The translations under genes were made by a program, and so were the position numbers. DNA of 64,000 nucleotides from Polynucleobacter rarus (GTDB lineage: Bacteria; Pseudomonadota; Gammaproteobacteria; Burkholderiales; Burkholderiaceae), in assembly GCF_003072505.1 (NCBI RefSeq), contig NZ_NTGB01000001.1, positions 1,596,574-1,660,573 of the forward strand, given 5' to 3'. Positions 18,865 to 27,967 of this stretch are shown here, piece after piece (position 1 is the stretch's first letter; each line of letters starts with the position of its first letter). The notes under the pieces are model-generated. The model saw only the letters and a list, made by a program, of their open reading frames with translations, was not told the origin of the DNA and made no database searches.

Positions 18865-19710
18865 ATGGCAATAATGATAGATTTATCACACCTAAACCAA
18901 TTTACCCCCCAAGGGTTGCCGGTTGCTTTAGGCTTTGTGGTAGGTTTTATCCTCTCCCTCACTGGTGCAGGTGGAGCAATTTTGTCTGTGCCCTTACTTG
19001 TCTTTGGCATGGGCTTGACTGTGAACCAAGCAGGCCCCATTGGGCTCCTAGCGGTTAGCATATCAGCTGGCATCGGCTCCATCTTAGGATTAAAAGAAAA
19101 AATCTTACGTTACAAAGCAGCAGGATTGATGGCTAGTTTTGGTTTAATCTTATCTCCAATTGGTTTATGGTTAGCCCATCAACTACCAAATCAACCCTTA
19201 TTGACTATCTTCTCAATCGTCTTGTTTTACACCTCGAGTCGAATGATGTACCAATCCTACTGTGAAGCAAAAGGGATTGTACAGAGTCACTCTAAGGTGG
19301 TTCCATGCCATTTAAATAAATCCATTGGTAAATTAATTTGGACTGTTCCTTGTGCCAGATCATTAGCCCTAGCTGGGTCAATGGCTGGCTTTTTTTCTGG
19401 ACTCCTAGGTGTGGGAGGTGGTTTTATTATTGTGCCTAGTTTAAAAAAAGTAACTGATCTGCCAGCTCTCTCAATCGTGGCGACATCCTTAGGTGTTTTA
19501 ACAATCGTTTCTTTCGGCGGCGTGATAAATGCCACAGTTGCGGGCTTGATGATCTGGACGATTGCCATCCCTTTCGCAACGGGTTCTCTACTGGGGTTGA
19601 TGCTCGGCCGGGCCACAGCTAAAAAATTATCTGGGCCAACAATTCAAATCATCTTTGCCGTATTTTCTTTTGGTGTTGCCATCATGATGGGATTCAAAGC
19701 CATTTTGTAA
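18865..19710 (+). CDS. TauE/SafE family sulfite/organosulfonate exporter
   Basis: This 281-residue membrane protein has about eight helices in two repeats. Each repeat carries the family glycine-rich motif: GFILSLTGAGGAILSVPLLV near residue 35 and GFFSGLLGVGGGFIIVPSL near residue 180. Family members export sulfite, sulfoacetate or related anions. Divergent transcription from the persulfide-dioxygenase-like gene suggests removal of the sulfite which that enzyme makes. It is the only plus-strand gene in the sulfur block. Confidence 0.88.
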   Translation: MAIMIDLSHLNQFTPQGLPVALGFVVGFILSLTGAGGAILSVPLLVFGMGLTVNQAGPIGLLAVSISAGIGSILGLKEKILRYKAAGLMASFGLILSPIGLWLAHQLPNQPLLTIFSIVLFYTSSRMMYQSYCEAKGIVQSHSKVVPCHLNKSIGKLIWTVPCARSLALAGSMAGFFSGLLGVGGGFIIVPSLKKVTDLPALSIVATSLGVLTIVSFGGVINATVAGLMIWTIAIPFATGSLLGLMLGRATAKKLSGPTIQIIFAVFSFGVAIMMGFKAIL

Positions 19711-19724
19711 TCAGGTGAACCTCA

Positions 19725-20150
19725 TTAGGGTTTGATGTAGGCATAATGATTTCGAAATTGCAGCTCAGTGATACGTACTACACCGGATGGCGTAAAGTCT
19801 GCATCCAAAATAAATTGGTCTTTCTTTAAATCTCTATTTTTAAGGGTAATCTCACAAACCTCAAAGCGCACGCCTCTTGACTTTAAAGCAGCTACTAAAG
19901 GAGCATATTCCATGTTACTTTTAGCATCCTTCGCCCCTTCCATTAAGAGATCCACTCCCATCGCGTGGGTAACCACTACTATTTTCGTATCTGGCGATAC
20001 ATCTAAATGATTGCGTAAATTCCGCAGACCTTTTAATCCTTGTGCTTGGGCATCATCAATATGGTAGACCACTTGATCAGGGGTTGCTGCGGTGGCATAC
20101 AAACCGAAAGAGGACAGAAGAATAATCAAAGACATTACTATTTTTTTCAT
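19725..20150 (-). CDS. secreted DsrE/DsrF-like sulfur-relay family protein
   Basis: From ATG 20150 the protein has 141 residues. It starts with a signal peptide MKKIVMSLIILLSSFGLYATAA, so it is likely periplasmic. The remainder is a DsrE-like Rossmann fold domain with VVYHIDDA, KIVVVTHAMGVDLL and LKSRGVRFEVCEITL. The single Cys in FEVCEITL occupies the position of the conserved DsrE Cys. AGGG lies 8 nt upstream of this ATG, and an upstream in-frame ATG (20174) would spoil the signal peptide. It follows soxB by 36 bp and probably belongs to the sox operon. Confidence 0.82.
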   Translation of the reverse strand: MKKIVMSLIILLSSFGLYATAATPDQVVYHIDDAQAQGLKGLRNLRNHLDVSPDTKIVVVTHAMGVDLLMEGAKDAKSNMEYAPLVAALKSRGVRFEVCEITLKNRDLKKDQFILDADFTPSGVVRITELQFRNHYAYIKP

Positions 20151-20186
20151 CAAATTACCCTGGTAAAAAATCATTAAAAGTACAAA

Positions 20187-21917
20187 TTAAACATTGCTTA
20201 GGCCTTTATTACCTAGGATATTTTTAATCTGCGGAATATTCGGTGAAAGCTTTGACACTACTTTTATATCCGTTAAATACTGCGTCAAGATATCCCACAC
20301 GGCAGGAGCCGAAGAGCCTTGCAAATCGGGATTGACAGAAGCCCAACCAGCCACTTTATAAACGGTACCCGCGTCTAGTAATTGACCATTTAGTCGCATA
20401 TCAGAGATTCTTTTACCCATCTGAGCGAATGGATCAATCGTATATTTCAGACCACCTGTTCGAACCATATCCCCGCCTTGTTGATAGTAAGGATCTGGGT
20501 TGAAAAGATTATCGGCCACGTCTTCTAGAATATTTTTAATTTCCTCGCCTTTGAGCATCGAAACCGTTGCTTGTGGATAAGTAATCGCCGTTTGATCCAT
20601 TAAATGCTCCATGGTGATATCTTGGCCAGGCAAAAGAGTGGTACCCCATCTAAAACCTGGAGAAAAAGCAATGGGCGCATCTTGGACTTTCATCAAACCA
20701 TCGACAATGAGTTGATCAAAAGTACCATTGAAATTACCCCGACGATATAACAGGGTATCGGTCTTCGCTAAAACACGATTGAGTTGTTTTTCGTAAGGAC
20801 GTCTCACCTCACGAATCAAGGACTGCATTGCCAGATCGGGGGTAATTAAATTAGCGAAAACGGGGAGTAATTGGTAACGAAAATCCGTAACGCGTCCTTG
20901 CTTATAGTCAAAATCAAGCACACCTAAAAATTTCCCATTCGAGCCCGCGTTGGTCACGAGCGTAACGCCTCCAGGATTTTTTACATGAATAGCCTGTGCA
21001 ATCCCATCATGGGTATGCCCACCTAAAATGGCATCAATCCCCCTTACACGACTGGCTAACTTCAAGTCGGTGTCCATTCCGTTGTGCGACAACAATATGA
21101 CTACCTTAGCCCCTTTATTGCGGACTTCAGTCACATTTTTTTGCAGATTTTCTTCCTGAATACCAAAGGTCCAATCGGGCGTGAAATATCTCGGATTCGC
21201 AATTGGGGTGTATGGAAAAGCTTGACCAATAATCGCAACCAATACACCGTTCATTTCTTTTAGGACGTAAGGCTCAAAAACTGGATCGCCAAAATCACTC
21301 GTCTGAATATTTTGAGCAAGGAATGCGACCTTATCTTTAAAATCATGTTCCACAATATGTTTTACGCGATCAGCTCCAAGAGTCATTTCCCAATGGGCCG
21401 TCATGATATCGACCCCAAGCAATAGAGCAGCATCAACCATATCTTGGCCCTTAGTCCAAAGCGCCGTCGCTGAGCCTTGCCAAGTATCGCCGCCATCCAA
21501 AAGCAAGGCATTCGGTCTTGAGGATCTTAATTGTTTGACTAAAGTAGTTAGATGCGCAAAACCTCCAACCTTACCGTAAGACTGGGCTGCACTAGTAAAA
21601 TTGAGATGCGTAAAAGCATGCGCATCCCTAGACGCTGGCGAAATCTTGAAAGCTTTTAAATATTCTTGCCCAACTAGATGGGGTGCGTGATTCAGCTGTG
21701 AACCAATGCCAATGTTGTACTGAGGCTCCCTAAAATAAATGGGATTTAACTGAGCATGGCAATCTGTAAAATGCAAAAAATGCAGATTACCGAATTTCGG
21801 TACATCGTAAAAATTCTTGGCTAAAGTTTCAGCACTTGCTATTTCGCTCGATAGCCCCATTCCAACACTTGAGGCAAGAGATAGGATTTTTAAAAACTCT
21901 CGACGATCAAGACTCAT
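20187..21917 (-). CDS. soxB: thiosulfohydrolase SoxB
   Basis: SoxB is the periplasmic di-manganese enzyme that hydrolyses the terminal sulfate from cysteine-S-thiosulfonate on SoxY. The 576-residue protein has a Tat signal (RREFLK at residues 5-10 and a hydrophobic stretch). The metallophosphatase metal motifs are HFTDCHAQ (D52, H54), LLDGGDTWQGSA, and SHNGMDTDL followed by GGHTHDG. The 5'-nucleotidase C-terminal domain follows. The length is normal for SoxB. It lies at the end of soxYZAXB. Confidence 0.96.
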   Translation of the reverse strand: MSLDRREFLKILSLASSVGMGLSSEIASAETLAKNFYDVPKFGNLHFLHFTDCHAQLNPIYFREPQYNIGIGSQLNHAPHLVGQEYLKAFKISPASRDAHAFTHLNFTSAAQSYGKVGGFAHLTTLVKQLRSSRPNALLLDGGDTWQGSATALWTKGQDMVDAALLLGVDIMTAHWEMTLGADRVKHIVEHDFKDKVAFLAQNIQTSDFGDPVFEPYVLKEMNGVLVAIIGQAFPYTPIANPRYFTPDWTFGIQEENLQKNVTEVRNKGAKVVILLSHNGMDTDLKLASRVRGIDAILGGHTHDGIAQAIHVKNPGGVTLVTNAGSNGKFLGVLDFDYKQGRVTDFRYQLLPVFANLITPDLAMQSLIREVRRPYEKQLNRVLAKTDTLLYRRGNFNGTFDQLIVDGLMKVQDAPIAFSPGFRWGTTLLPGQDITMEHLMDQTAITYPQATVSMLKGEEIKNILEDVADNLFNPDPYYQQGGDMVRTGGLKYTIDPFAQMGKRISDMRLNGQLLDAGTVYKVAGWASVNPDLQGSSAPAVWDILTQYLTDIKVVSKLSPNIPQIKNILGNKGLSNV

Positions 21918-21929
21918 AAAGTGCTGAGT

Positions 21930-22559
21930 TTATTGATTAACGGGTGAACTTGGATCCAACAATAAAGCCATCAAATCCTTCATCTGATCTTGTGTTAACA
22001 GGTTGAAGTGACCAAACCTTGGCATATTACTGCAAGCGTTATAAGCCTTAGAGTTATAAATCCGGTTCCAGGTGTATTCCAAGATAGGTCCAGTATTTCC
22101 TCTCGTCTTTCCATAAGCTGTCAAAGATGGCCCCATCGTGCCATGTGAAATCTCTTTCGGATCAATTTGATGACAGTTATAACAGCCCCCACCGTTCACA
22201 GTATTGGGAGCATCGGTAAAGGTAGCACCTCGGCCACTTTGAGCAATCAACTCACCTTTTTTCCAATCACCTAAATAGACACCACCTTCGGGTTTAGGAA
22301 TCTTGGCTAAAGCCTCTTTTTGTAAGAGCTCTATCTTCGCCTTACCCGCTTTAGTATTTTGATAGCTAGCATCTGAGCATAATAGTTGAATAGAATCTTG
22401 CGTCAAACGTCCCAAATCAGCTACCCCAGCTGCCACAAAGCTGTTTTGCATCATTTGCTGGACTTTCGGATCGACTTTGGGCTCAGCGGCCAAACTGACT
22501 TGATTAAAACCACTAAACAAGGTCAACAAAGTGAGTACAGTTTGAAAAAATAGTTTCAT
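21930..22559 (-). CDS. soxX: sulfur-oxidation c-type cytochrome SoxX
   Basis: SoxX is the electron-accepting cytochrome subunit of SoxAX, which couples thiosulfate to the SoxY cysteine. It has a Sec signal peptide, the single haem motif CYNCH (C126, C129, H130 when numbered from ATG 22559), and a likely Met ligand in SNMPRFGHFNLLT. ATG 22571 is also in frame, three bases after the soxA stop. The later ATG gives a cleaner signal peptide. About 210 residues is typical of the larger SoxX forms. Confidence 0.94.
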   Translation of the reverse strand: MKLFFQTVLTLLTLFSGFNQVSLAAEPKVDPKVQQMMQNSFVAAGVADLGRLTQDSIQLLCSDASYQNTKAGKAKIELLQKEALAKIPKPEGGVYLGDWKKGELIAQSGRGATFTDAPNTVNGGGCYNCHQIDPKEISHGTMGPSLTAYGKTRGNTGPILEYTWNRIYNSKAYNACSNMPRFGHFNLLTQDQMKDLMALLLDPSSPVNQ

Positions 22560-22573
22560 ATAAAATCTCATTT

Positions 22574-23371
22574 CTAGCGTTTCAAACCAGGAGTTTGAAT
22601 CATACCGCCATTGCCTTTAGAGGCCATATACATGGAAAGTGCGATGGTCGCATCCGATCCATAAATCGGCATCGGCAGACGTTGTTGTCTAAAGCAGTCA
22701 TTTAATCGTCTTTGCATTGTCCAAAACTCACCACTAGAAACGCGGTACGCAGGCCACGATCCCCATCCCTCAGCAGCGCCTTTTGCTGTGGTGATGTTTG
22801 GTAAGTCCTGTAAGCGAATGCGCTTGTTATTTTGAGAGTGGCATGTAGCACAGGCAAAGTCCATCGGTCCTGCTTGATAGAAGAAGATCTTCTCACCAAT
22901 TTGAGCCATTTCCTTTTCTTTAGGATGATTTGGAACCACCTTAATCGGTAGATCTTTTGATTCTGTTACTACATAAGCCACTACTGCTTCAATGTCTTTG
23001 CGCAAGCCTTTACCAAAAGGATCTTTAATCACGTCGCTAGCTGTAATGCCTTGGAGGTTTTCCATACAAGTCATTAAGCGCGATTCTAGATCTTGCACTC
23101 GGTTCGTATCTTTAAAATATCTTGGTAGTTCAGCAAAGGCACCTTTCACTACCCCTGGGCCTTTACCTAAGTCACACTGTTGCAAGGTAGCCTGTTTAGG
23201 TCCACTGGGTTTTACCCAAAGTTCCTCGCCCGCTGCAGCGTACAACTCAGCTGGATTGCCATCCGCAATCATCTCGCGGTACTTGGCAATTTCATCAGAG
23301 ATATTCTGGGCAAACACTCCTTGAGTAAGCAAACTAAGGGTCAACAATATTACGGAGGACTTTATCTTCAC
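22574..23371 (-). CDS. soxA: sulfur-oxidation cytochrome SoxA (monohaem type)
   Basis: SoxA is the catalytic cytochrome of SoxAX. The 265-residue protein has a signal peptide (MKIKSSVILLTLSLLTQGVFA). The only haem motif is CATCH at C174-H178, and the active-site Cys226 lies in LNDCFRQQRLP. C66 and C102 stand where dihaem SoxA has its first haem site or its disulfide remnant, so this is the monohaem form. It lies 51 bp after soxZ and is followed directly by soxX. Confidence 0.95.
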   Translation of the reverse strand: MKIKSSVILLTLSLLTQGVFAQNISDEIAKYREMIADGNPAELYAAAGEELWVKPSGPKQATLQQCDLGKGPGVVKGAFAELPRYFKDTNRVQDLESRLMTCMENLQGITASDVIKDPFGKGLRKDIEAVVAYVVTESKDLPIKVVPNHPKEKEMAQIGEKIFFYQAGPMDFACATCHSQNNKRIRLQDLPNITTAKGAAEGWGSWPAYRVSSGEFWTMQRRLNDCFRQQRLPMPIYGSDATIALSMYMASKGNGGMIQTPGLKR

Positions 23372-23422
23372 TTTAAAACCTTACAGAGTAATTTGAATCG
23401 ATGTCACTTTAGAGATGTTACA

Positions 23423-23734
23423 TTAAGCAATCAGAGCACGATCGGTTCTTGTCTCGCCTCTGGAGTCAAACCAAGTAATAGTAATTTCATCACCCTTTTT
23501 AGGTCCTTTAACTTTAAAGTTCAAAAACGGATCTTTTGAGATAGCTGTCCCAAATTGTGCTTTAAATACCTCTTTAGCTCCGACTTTGGCAACTAAGTTA
23601 GTGATAAACCAAGCTGGTATTACTTTACCTGCAGCGTCTTTACGCTGACCCGTTTCCATATCGTGTCTCATTAATACTTTAACATCCACTAAGCCATTTA
23701 CTTCGGCTGCTCTAACGCGCATTGGATCTGCCAT
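23423..23734 (-). CDS. soxZ: thiosulfate oxidation carrier complex protein SoxZ
   Basis: SoxZ is the small beta-sandwich partner of SoxY. The 103-residue protein begins MADPMRVRAAEVNGLVDVKVLMRHDMETG and ends FDSRGETRTDRALIA, both family hallmarks. It has no signal peptide and is probably exported with SoxY through the Tat system. It follows soxY by 30 bp. Confidence 0.95.
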   Translation of the reverse strand: MADPMRVRAAEVNGLVDVKVLMRHDMETGQRKDAAGKVIPAWFITNLVAKVGAKEVFKAQFGTAISKDPFLNFKVKGPKKGDEITITWFDSRGETRTDRALIA

Positions 23735-23764
23735 ATTCGTTCCTTTTATTCTAGATCTGATCGA

Positions 23765-24211
23765 TTAACCACCACAACCACCAAGAGTTACTTTGACTTC
23801 TTTAGAAGCAAAGTACCATTTTTGCTCAGCTTTCACCAGCGCAAAAACATTGGAAGTTTGGGCCATTTTTACGCGAGTAGAAACGAATGGTTCGGCCCCT
23901 TCTGGAAAGTAAAAAATGCCAGACAAGGCGGTTGGATTTTTCTCAACAATGATTGCCATTTGGTTGGCTTTTAATGTAGTAGCAATTGTGAGAGGCACTA
24001 CTGCACCATTTTCAGCAATATCAGGCGCAGTAAAGTTGATAGCAGTAGATTTTTCAGTACCACCTCCACCCAATGCTTTAATCACGTCATCGAGGGATTT
24101 ACCCTCAAATGCTTGCTTTTCCCACTCATTTGCTTGAGCGGAAGTAATGAGACCATTTGCAGCCATTAAGCCAATGATGGTCGTCATTTTCAAGATTTCA
24201 CGACGGTTCAT
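23765..24211 (-). CDS. soxY: thiosulfate oxidation carrier protein SoxY
   Basis: SoxY carries the sulfur substrate covalently on the cysteine of its swinging C-terminal arm. The 148-residue protein has a Tat-type leader (MNRREILKMTTIIGLMAANG) and ends VTLGGCGG, with C146 as the carrier residue. It is the first gene of soxYZAXB. Only 56 bp separate it from the uvrB stop on the same strand, so the sox promoter is either in that gap or inside uvrB. No clear promoter could be picked out there. Confidence 0.95.
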   Translation of the reverse strand: MNRREILKMTTIIGLMAANGLITSAQANEWEKQAFEGKSLDDVIKALGGGGTEKSTAINFTAPDIAENGAVVPLTIATTLKANQMAIIVEKNPTALSGIFYFPEGAEPFVSTRVKMAQTSNVFALVKAEQKWYFASKEVKVTLGGCGG

Positions 24212-24267
24212 GCAATATTCCTTTAGTCAACTTTGTAATCATTTCGATGGCTCAATTTTAAACCTAT

Positions 24268-26391
24268 TTAGACGAGCGGATGATCTGTCGGCAATGCACC
24301 AAAAGCCATTGACCGTATTTTAGCTAAGCGATCTCTGGCTTGGGCTGCCTTTTCAAATTCAAGGTTACGAGCAAACTCCACCATTTCTTTTTCAAGGCGC
24401 TTGATTTCTTTAGCAAGATCCTTCTCGCTCATTTCCTCAAACTTCGCCTTTTCCCTGGCATTTTGCCAGAGCGCTTTCTCATCATCCACATCATAAACAC
24501 CATCAATAATATCTTTAATGCGCTTCGATACACCTTTCGGGGTGATGCCATGCTCTAAATTAAAGCTAGTCTGTTTGGTTCGACGACGCTCAGTTTCATC
24601 CATCGCCTTTTTCATCGAATTGGTAATGCGATCAGCATACAAAATAGCTTTACCATTCACGTGCCTAGCAGCCCGACCAATTGTTTGAATTAAGCTGCGC
24701 TCTGAGCGTAAAAACCCTTCTTTATCTGCGTCTAAAATGGCAACGAGTGACACTTCAGGAATATCCAAACCCTCTCGTAATAAGTTAATTCCAACCAAGA
24801 CATCAAACATACCCAAACGTAAATCGCGAATAATTTCGACCCGCTCTACCGTATCAATATCGGAGTGGACGTAGCGCACTTTGACGCCATGATCCGACAA
24901 AAAGTCCGTTAATTGTTCAGCCATCCGCTTAGTTAAAACGGTAACTAGCACCCGTTCATTTTGTACAGTTCGTTCTTTAATTTGACCTAAAAGATCATCA
25001 ACTTGGGTAATCGCTGGGAGTACTTCAATCAAGGGGTCAACCAGACCCGTAGGGCGGACCACTTGTTCCACCGTATTGCTTGTTTTGTTGTTTTCATAGT
25101 CCGCTGGCGTAGCACTCACAAATACGGTTTGGCGCATTTTAGATTCAAACTCAGGAAACTTTAGTGGCCGGTTATCGAGTGCAGAGGGCAAGCGAAAGCC
25201 AAAGTCTACTAGGGCCACCTTACGTGCTCGGTCACCGTTATACATACCGTTAAATTGACCAATCAGTACATGCGACTCATCTAGGAACATCAAAGCATCT
25301 GAGGGTAAATAGTCAATCAAGGTTGGCGGTGCCTCGCCTGGTTTGCCCCCAGACATATGTCTTGAATAATTTTCAATACCTTTACAAAACCCTAACTCTG
25401 CCAACATTTCAAGATCAAACCTGGTCCGTTGTTCTAGTCGTTGCGCTTCCACCAATTTATTATCTTTATAAAACTCTGCCAGGCGATCTCGCAACTCCTC
25501 TTTAATTTGCTCTATGGCCAGCATGACTGTCTCTCGAGGGGTTACATAATGCGATCCTGGATAGACGGTGAACCTTGCGACGCGTTGTTTGATTTTGCCG
25601 GTTAGGGGGTCAAAGAATTGTAAAGAATCGAGTTGATCATCGAACAACTCGACGCGGACAGCTAGTTCGTTATGTTCTGCTGGAAAAATGTCGATCGTAT
25701 CCCCACGAACCCGAAAAGTTCCTCGGTGAAAATCAATATCGTTACGTTCATATTGCATGGCAACTAGACGTTTAACGATATCAGATTGAGATAATTTATC
25801 GCCTTGACGAAGGACTAGTACCATTTTGTGATAATCACTTGGATTACCGATACCATAAATGGCAGAAACGCTGGCAACGATAATCACGTCACGGCGTTCT
25901 AATAAACTCTTTGTAGCCGATAAGCGCATTTGCTCGATGTGCTCGTTGATAGAGGAGTCTTTCTCAATAAACAAGTCCCGCTGAGGAACATAGGCTTCTG
26001 GTTGGTAATAATCGTAGTAACTAACAAAATATTCAACCGCATTACGTGGGAAAAACTCTCTAAACTCACTATATAACTGGGCCGCTAAAGTCTTATTTGG
26101 AGCAAAAATAATGGCTGGACGCCCCATCCGAGCAATCACATTCGCCATGGTGTAAGTCTTACCGGAACCAGTTACACCTAAAAGTGTTTGATAAGATAAA
26201 CCATCTTCAATCCCTTCGACTAATCCAGCAATAGCAGTCGGCTGATCACCCGCTGGTAGAAAGGGTTGATAGAGCTCATAGGGGGAGTTTTCAAAGTGCA
26301 CAAACTTTGATTCATCAAGGCTTGGCGCAGGCGATACGCCTGATTTTTCTTTGCTACCTTGTGTTTTTGACTTGGATTGTCGTGTAGCCAT
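24268..26391 (-). CDS. uvrB: excinuclease ABC subunit B
   Basis: UvrB is the damage-verifying helicase-like subunit of nucleotide excision repair. The 707-residue protein has Walker [11 protein letters not shown] near residue 70 and the beta-hairpin [12 protein letters not shown] near 125. Helicase motifs [16 protein letters not shown] and [14 protein letters not shown] follow, and a C-terminal UVR domain (about 660-697) binds UvrC. An N-terminal extension of about 27 Ser/Lys-rich residues precedes [12 protein letters not shown]. No convincing LexA box was found in the 129-bp region shared with the divergent aminotransferase gene. Confidence 0.97.
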   Translation of the reverse strand: MATRQSKSKTQGSKEKSGVSPAPSLDESKFVHFENSPYELYQPFLPAGDQPTAIAGLVEGIEDGLSYQTLLGVTGSGKTYTMANVIARMGRPAIIFAPNKTLAAQLYSEFREFFPRNAVEYFVSYYDYYQPEAYVPQRDLFIEKDSSINEHIEQMRLSATKSLLERRDVIIVASVSAIYGIGNPSDYHKMVLVLRQGDKLSQSDIVKRLVAMQYERNDIDFHRGTFRVRGDTIDIFPAEHNELAVRVELFDDQLDSLQFFDPLTGKIKQRVARFTVYPGSHYVTPRETVMLAIEQIKEELRDRLAEFYKDNKLVEAQRLEQRTRFDLEMLAELGFCKGIENYSRHMSGGKPGEAPPTLIDYLPSDALMFLDESHVLIGQFNGMYNGDRARKVALVDFGFRLPSALDNRPLKFPEFESKMRQTVFVSATPADYENNKTSNTVEQVVRPTGLVDPLIEVLPAITQVDDLLGQIKERTVQNERVLVTVLTKRMAEQLTDFLSDHGVKVRYVHSDIDTVERVEIIRDLRLGMFDVLVGINLLREGLDIPEVSLVAILDADKEGFLRSERSLIQTIGRAARHVNGKAILYADRITNSMKKAMDETERRRTKQTSFNLEHGITPKGVSKRIKDIIDGVYDVDDEKALWQNAREKAKFEEMSEKDLAKEIKRLEKEMVEFARNLEFEKAAQARDRLAKIRSMAFGALPTDHPLV

Positions 26392-26520
26392 TAGAGTTTA
26401 GGTAAAATAACATTGCAAGTTTTAATAACTTAAGCAGTCAATTATGCAGTTTTTTTTAATTATTGACAGATTCAATTCATTTTTTAACCTTTTTACTACT
26501 TTTAGAAACTCTAAGACTAA

Positions 26521-27717
26521 ATGACCCTATTTTCATCTGTTGAATTAGCACCCCGTGATCCCATACTTGGCCTTTATGAAACTTTTAATGCCGACACCAA
26601 TCCAAATAAAGTCAACTTAGGCGTTGGCGTTTACTTTACTGAAGAAGGGAAGATTCCTTTACTTCGCGCTGTTCAAGTGGCTGAGAAAATGATTTTGGAA
26701 AATCCTAAAGCCCGCGGTTATTTACCGATTGAAGGAATAGCTGCCTACAACAATGGTGTTCAACAACTGTTATTTAGCTCTGAAACGGAAATGACAGGTG
26801 CTGGCCGCTCAGCTAGTTTTGAGACCCTAGGTGGAACTGGCGCATTAAAAGTAGGCGCTGACTTCTTAAAACGACTCAAACCACATGCAAAAGTAGCGAT
26901 TAGTGACCCGAGTTGGGAAAACCATCGTGCCCTATTTGAAGGCGCTGGTTTTGAGGTTGTGAACTACCCCTACTATGACCCAACTACTCGTGGTGTTAAT
27001 TTTGAAGCGATGAAAGCGTATTTAACTGCCATGCCGGTCGATAGCATCATTGTTTTACACGCTTGCTGCCACAACCCTACTGGTGCTGATTTAAGCCCAG
27101 CGCAATGGGAAGAAATCGTCACGATTTGTCAGAAAAGCCAATTAATTCCATTTCTGGATTTAGCCTATCAAGGTTTTGCTGATGGCATTTATGAAGATGG
27201 TTTAGCTGTTCGTCTCTTTACACAGTCTGGCTTGTCATTCTTCATTGCCAGTTCATTTTCTAAATCATTCTCCCTATACGGTGAACGTGTCGGCGCTTTA
27301 ACAATTGTTACCCAATCCAAAGAAGAAACCTCCAAAGTTGTGTCGCAAATTAAACGCGTCATTCGGACCAACTATTCCAATCCACCCACGCACGGCGCAA
27401 CAATCGTTGCAACTGTTTTAAATGATGCAACACTGCGCAATATGTGGGAACAGGAATTAATGGAGATGCGTGACCGGATTAAAGCGATGAGAGAACTTCT
27501 CGTCAAAGAACTCCAAGCAGCAGGTGCGAATAAAGATTTCGAATTCATTAAAGTGCAACGTGGCATGTTCTCCTACACAGGACTTTCGAAAGAACAAGTT
27601 GATCGTTTAATCAATGAACACAGTGTTTATGCGGTGGGAACAGGTAGAATTTGCGTTGCTTCATTAAACACCAAGAACATTAAAACAGTAGCCCAAGGGA
27701 TTGCAGCGGTTCTTTAA
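26521..27717 (+). CDS. tyrB: aromatic amino acid / aspartate aminotransferase
   Basis: This PLP enzyme of the class I aminotransferase Ia subgroup exchanges amino groups between aromatic amino acids or aspartate and 2-oxoglutarate. The 398-residue protein has the PLP lysine in SSFSKSFSLYGERVGAL. NPTGADLS, LDLAYQGFADG and the C-terminal substrate-arginine region (TGRICVASLN) are also present. The start MTLFSSVELAPRDPILGLYETF is typical of TyrB/AspC. TyrB and AspC cannot be separated safely from sequence alone. It is divergent from uvrB. Confidence 0.88.
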   Translation: MTLFSSVELAPRDPILGLYETFNADTNPNKVNLGVGVYFTEEGKIPLLRAVQVAEKMILENPKARGYLPIEGIAAYNNGVQQLLFSSETEMTGAGRSASFETLGGTGALKVGADFLKRLKPHAKVAISDPSWENHRALFEGAGFEVVNYPYYDPTTRGVNFEAMKAYLTAMPVDSIIVLHACCHNPTGADLSPAQWEEIVTICQKSQLIPFLDLAYQGFADGIYEDGLAVRLFTQSGLSFFIASSFSKSFSLYGERVGALTIVTQSKEETSKVVSQIKRVIRTNYSNPPTHGATIVATVLNDATLRNMWEQELMEMRDRIKAMRELLVKELQAAGANKDFEFIKVQRGMFSYTGLSKEQVDRLINEHSVYAVGTGRICVASLNTKNIKTVAQGIAAVL

Positions 27718-27734
27718 CTCAAGGGAGAATGACT

Positions 27735-27781
27735 GCCTGTAGCTTTTATCGACTTCCAAAGTCTAAACAAATGTTACAGGC
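27735..27781 (+). terminator. structured region after the aminotransferase gene
   Basis: GCCTGTA (27735-27741) pairs with TACAGGC (27775-27781), and inside lies a small hairpin GACTT/AAGTC (27751-27755 with 27759-27763). It starts 18 bp after the stop codon. The T-run after it is short (CTTTGATC), so termination would be weak or Rho-dependent. Confidence 0.35.
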
Positions 27782-27796
27782 CTTTGATCTAATCAT

Positions 27797-27811
27797 TTTC
27801 ACTTTGTGAAA
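27797..27811. promoter_or_regulatory. 15-bp palindrome upstream of phaZ
   Basis: TTTCAC-TTT-GTGAAA is a perfect inverted repeat 157 bp upstream of the phaZ ATG. The same half-sites and spacing occur upstream of the isocitrate lyase gene at 34310-34324 and, on my reading, nowhere else in the window. It is probably an operator for a shared regulator of acetyl-CoA use. Confidence 0.5.
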
Positions 27812-27898
27812 TTAATGCGTATCAGAACCGTATAATTATTTTTTTAAACAATTATTTAAATAAATTAGTTGTTTTTTCAAATTTTGTACTATATTCTT

Positions 27899-27916
27899 GT
27901 TGCAACGCAATATAAT
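27899..27916 (+). promoter_or_regulatory. possible phaZ promoter element
   Basis: A perfect TATAAT lies at 27911-27916, just after an 8-bp palindrome GTTGCAAC (27899-27906), in a very AT-rich stretch from about 27830. No -35 hexamer with normal spacing is visible, so an activator or an AT-rich UP-like element may matter. The phaZ ribosome-binding site AAGGA lies at 27955-27959. Confidence 0.3.
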
Positions 27917-27967
27917 TAAATTTATCTATGTATTTGCGTCTTAATTTAATTGTGAAGGATTGATGCC

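Noticed and set aside
26392..26520. LexA (SOS) box upstream of uvrB
   Set aside because: A CTGT is present on the minus strand but no partner ACAG lies at the needed distance.
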